NCBI GenBank assembly: GCA_025353305.1
Contig: JANXQX010000045.1
Coordinates: 1 to 9,132 of the forward strand
Length of the DNA: 9,132 bases
DNA from: Holophagaceae bacterium
GTDB taxonomy: Bacteria; Acidobacteriota; Holophagae; Holophagales; Holophagaceae
Direction of reading: 5' to 3'
Shown here: in pieces, positions 7,244 through 9,132 of the stretch
How the letters are laid out: each line of letters opens with the position of its first letter
Numbering within the stretch: the first letter of the stretch is position 1
Translations under genes and position numbers: made by a program
Notes under the pieces: model-generated
Seen by the model: only the letters and a program-made list of their open reading frames with translations
Told to the model about the DNA's origin: nothing
The model's database searches: none

Positions 7244-8554
7244 ATGCCCATCCAGCCAGCCTTAGCTTCAGCCACTCTCCGCCGCCGCATCGTTGCCTAC
7301 CTGGGTAGCTGCCTGATTGTCACCCTTTGCACAGGCCTCGCCTGGTGGCTTGGCCATGGGGAAAACCTGCCCGCCACCTTGATGATTTTTCTCGTGGGCG
7401 TGGTGGCGGTGGCGTGGCGCTTCGGCCACGGAGCTTCTCTTCTCGCCTGCATCCTCAGCCTGCTCTCCTTCGATTATTTTTTCGAGACCCCTGCGTTCAC
7501 GCTGGAGGTCGCGAACTGGCCCAACCTGCTCATCTTTTGCGCGATGCTGCTCATCGCGCAGCTGGTCGCAGAGCTGGTGGACCGACTGCAGGACCAGGTG
7601 CGCACCGTGCAGGCCCAGGCCGCCGAGACCGATGCGCTATATCGCCTCAGCCTGGGGCTCTCCCAGGCCACCTTGCCGGAAGAGGTGGATGCCGTGAGCC
7701 GGAAGCAGCTGCGTTCCACCTTCGGGGAAGAAGTGGCTGGGGGAGCGAGCAACCTGCGCCAGGCCTTCGATGTGCAGATCGCGCAGGCGCGAGACCGGGT
7801 GGAACTTGCCGAGCGCGCCCGTTCCGCGCTCGTGGAGGCTGAACGGGAGCGTACGCGCAGCGCGTTGTTGAGCGCCGTTTCCCACGACCTGCGGACACCG
7901 CTCGCGGCCATCCAGGGCGCCGCCAGCAGCCTGCTCCTGAAGGACGAGGCCAGGCCCAGCGGGGCGGAGGAGGATCTTCTCGCGATGATCGTCGACGAAT
8001 CGGAGCGCCTCACTCGCCTGGTCACCAACCTCGTCGACATGACGCGCCTGGAAAGCGGAAGCACGTCCCTCCGCAAGGAGTGGCAGGCCCTGGAGGAGCT
8101 CATTGGCGCGGTCCTCACCCGGCTGGAGGCGCGGTCAGGGCCGCTGCCCGTGGCGGTCAAGCTTCCGGATGACCTGCCCCTCGTGCGCATCGACGGCGTC
8201 CTCATGGAACAGCTTCTGATCAACCTCGTTGAAAATGCGCTCCGACACGCGCCAGGAGCTCCGGTGGAGATTTCTGCCCGCCACGAGAATGGCCGCCTGC
8301 TGCTGGATGTGTCCGACCGGGGACCAGGGGTTCCGCGGGATCAGCAGGACCGCGTCTTCGACAAATTCGTGCGGATGCCGGGCGGAGGCGATGGTGGCGT
8401 AGGCCTTGGCTTGGCCATCTGCCGGGCGATCGCCCAGGCCCATGGCGGGTCCATCGAAGCTCTGCCCCGGGAAGGCGGTGGCGCGTCCTTCAGAGTGGTG
8501 CTCCCGGTGGAAACCGAAGCCCCTTTGGCGCCGGCCGAGGAGGAAGCCCTGTGA
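7244..8554 (+). CDS. kdpD: Short KdpD-type sensor histidine kinase without KdpD/USP and GAF domains
   Basis: A 436-residue inner-membrane kinase. Residues 14-113 are the four-helix DUF4118 domain of KdpD, with the signature SFDYFFETPAFTLEV (75-89). A coiled-coil-like linker (about 107-205) leads to the HisKA domain with AVSHDLRTPL, phospho-acceptor His214, and a HATPase domain with N-box N331, G1 DRGPG (358-362), F-box F372/F375 and G2 GVGLGL (385-390). All catalytic residues are present, so it should be active. Full KdpD is about 900 residues: the N-terminal KdpD and USP region (some 400 residues) is absent, and the usual GAF domain is reduced to a remnant of about 50 residues (145-190) whose two ends look like the start and end of a GAF. 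ATG at 7244 is chosen over an upstream in-frame TTG at 7094 because DUF4118 homology starts just after it; the ribosome site (GGGG, eight bases) is weak, and GTG at 7238 is also possible. Confidence 0.88.
   Translation: MPIQPALASATLRRRIVAYLGSCLIVTLCTGLAWWLGHGENLPATLMIFLVGVVAVAWRFGHGASLLACILSLLSFDYFFETPAFTLEVANWPNLLIFCAMLLIAQLVAELVDRLQDQVRTVQAQAAETDALYRLSLGLSQATLPEEVDAVSRKQLRSTFGEEVAGGASNLRQAFDVQIAQARDRVELAERARSALVEAERERTRSALLSAVSHDLRTPLAAIQGAASSLLLKDEARPSGAEEDLLAMIVDESERLTRLVTNLVDMTRLESGSTSLRKEWQALEELIGAVLTRLEARSGPLPVAVKLPDDLPLVRIDGVLMEQLLINLVENALRHAPGAPVEISARHENGRLLLDVSDRGPGVPRDQQDRVFDKFVRMPGGGDGGVGLGLAICRAIAQAHGGSIEALPREGGGASFRVVLPVETEAPLAPAEEEAL
8537..8543 (+). promoter_or_regulatory. Ribosome binding site deciding the GTG start of kdpE
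   Basis: GAGGAGG lies seven bases before the GTG at 8551, inside the last codons of the kinase gene. It supports that GTG as the true start and implies strong, coupled translation of the regulator. Confidence 0.7.
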
Positions 8555-9132
8555 GCCAGCCGCTGCTGCTCATCATCGAAGATGAGGCCGCGCTCAAGCG
8601 GTTTCTGAAACCCACGCTGCAAAAACAGGGGTATCAGGTGTTGTTGGCCTCGACGGGACAGGAGGGGCTGGATCTGGCGCGCAGCCATAATCCAGACCTG
8701 GTGCTGCTTGATCTCGGGCTCCCGGACCGCGATGGGCTCAAGGTCCTCCAGGAACTGCGTTCGTGGAGCCGCAAACCCGTCATCATCCTTTCCGCGCGCA
8801 GCCAGGAGCTCGACAAAGTGATTGCGCTGAACCTGGGCGCGGACGATTACGTCACCAAGCCGTTCGGCGCCGCCGAATTGTTGGCCCGGATTGGTGTGGG
8901 CCTCCGGAACGCGGCAAGGACCGAGCAGGCCAGCGAGATTTATGAATCCAAAGGCCTGAAAGTCGACCTCAACACTCGCCAGGTCACGCGGAATGGAGAA
9001 CTCGTGCGCCTGACGCCGCTGGAGTACCGCCTGCTCACCGCGTTGATCCGCCGGGCTGGACGCGTGGCGACCCACACCCAATTGCTCACTGAGGTCTGGG
9101 GGCCGGGGCAGGCGGAGCAGATCCATTACCTG
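8551..9132 (+). CDS. kdpE: KdpE-type response regulator (OmpR/PhoB family), 3' end cut by window edge
   Basis: The frame opens with GTG at 8551 and is open to the last base, giving 194 residues of a protein normally about 225-230 long. The receiver domain (about 4-118) has the acidic group E10-D11, phospho-acceptor D54 in LLDLGLPDRDG, switch residue S81 and K103 in TKPF. The winged-helix DNA-binding domain starts near 130 and contains LTPLEYRLL and VWGPG, then QIHYL at the cut, which is the place where KdpE proteins read THYLRVY or similar. It overlaps the kinase stop codon by four bases (GTGA), so the two are cotranscribed and coupled. In known systems KdpE activates kdpFABC when potassium is low; here the target is not visible and could be elsewhere, downstream, or in the adjacent metal operon. 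Confidence 0.93.
   Translation, partial: MSQPLLLIIEDEAALKRFLKPTLQKQGYQVLLASTGQEGLDLARSHNPDLVLLDLGLPDRDGLKVLQELRSWSRKPVIILSARSQELDKVIALNLGADDYVTKPFGAAELLARIGVGLRNAARTEQASEIYESKGLKVDLNTRQVTRNGELVRLTPLEYRLLTALIRRAGRVATHTQLLTEVWGPGQAEQIHYL

Noticed and set aside
7474..8223. Minus-strand open frame of 249 codons inside kdpD
   Set aside because: Ser/Arg-rich shadow frame of the kinase gene, no signal or domain.
8341..9126. Minus-strand open frame of 261 codons over kdpD end and kdpE
   Set aside because: Fully antisense to two well-supported genes with conserved motifs; no recognisable protein features of its own.

Overview
The window is a dense, GC-rich bacterial stretch with no RNA genes, mobile elements, CRISPR arrays or long non-coding gaps. 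A TolC-type outer-membrane channel shows a Gram-negative cell. Lineage cannot be fixed from sequence alone; an acidobacterial (Holophagae-like) source is only a guess.

Two divergent transcription units share a 175-base intergenic region (7069-7243). Leftward, positions 7068 down to 1 hold six tightly packed minus-strand genes that look like one operon: outer-membrane factor (czcC-like), periplasmic adaptor (czcB-like), heavy-metal RND pump (czcA-like), a PII-superfamily signalling protein, a secreted protein of unknown function, and a DUF1003 membrane protein cut by the left edge. The first four genes are separated by only 2, 0 and 1 bases, so translational coupling is likely. The three pump genes should form a tripartite proton-driven exporter of metal cations from periplasm and cytoplasm to the outside. 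The RND proton-relay motif is of the divalent-cation (Czc) type, not the Cu/Ag (Cus) type.

Rightward, positions 7244 to 9132 hold a two-component pair of the KdpD/KdpE family. The kinase is much reduced: it has the four-helix DUF4118 membrane domain and the full catalytic core, but lacks the N-terminal KdpD/USP sensor region and most of the GAF domain. The response regulator overlaps the kinase stop by four bases and runs off the right edge inside its DNA-binding domain. No kdpFABC potassium pump genes are in view.

The most interesting features are the PII protein, which keeps the nucleotide-binding B-loop but has a His-rich T-loop without the uridylylated tyrosine, placed directly behind the metal pump; the stripped-down KdpD sited head-to-head with the metal operon; and the two uncharacterised proteins (secreted 248 aa, and a DUF1003 protein with a His-rich N-terminus) that seem to be added to the metal-efflux operon.
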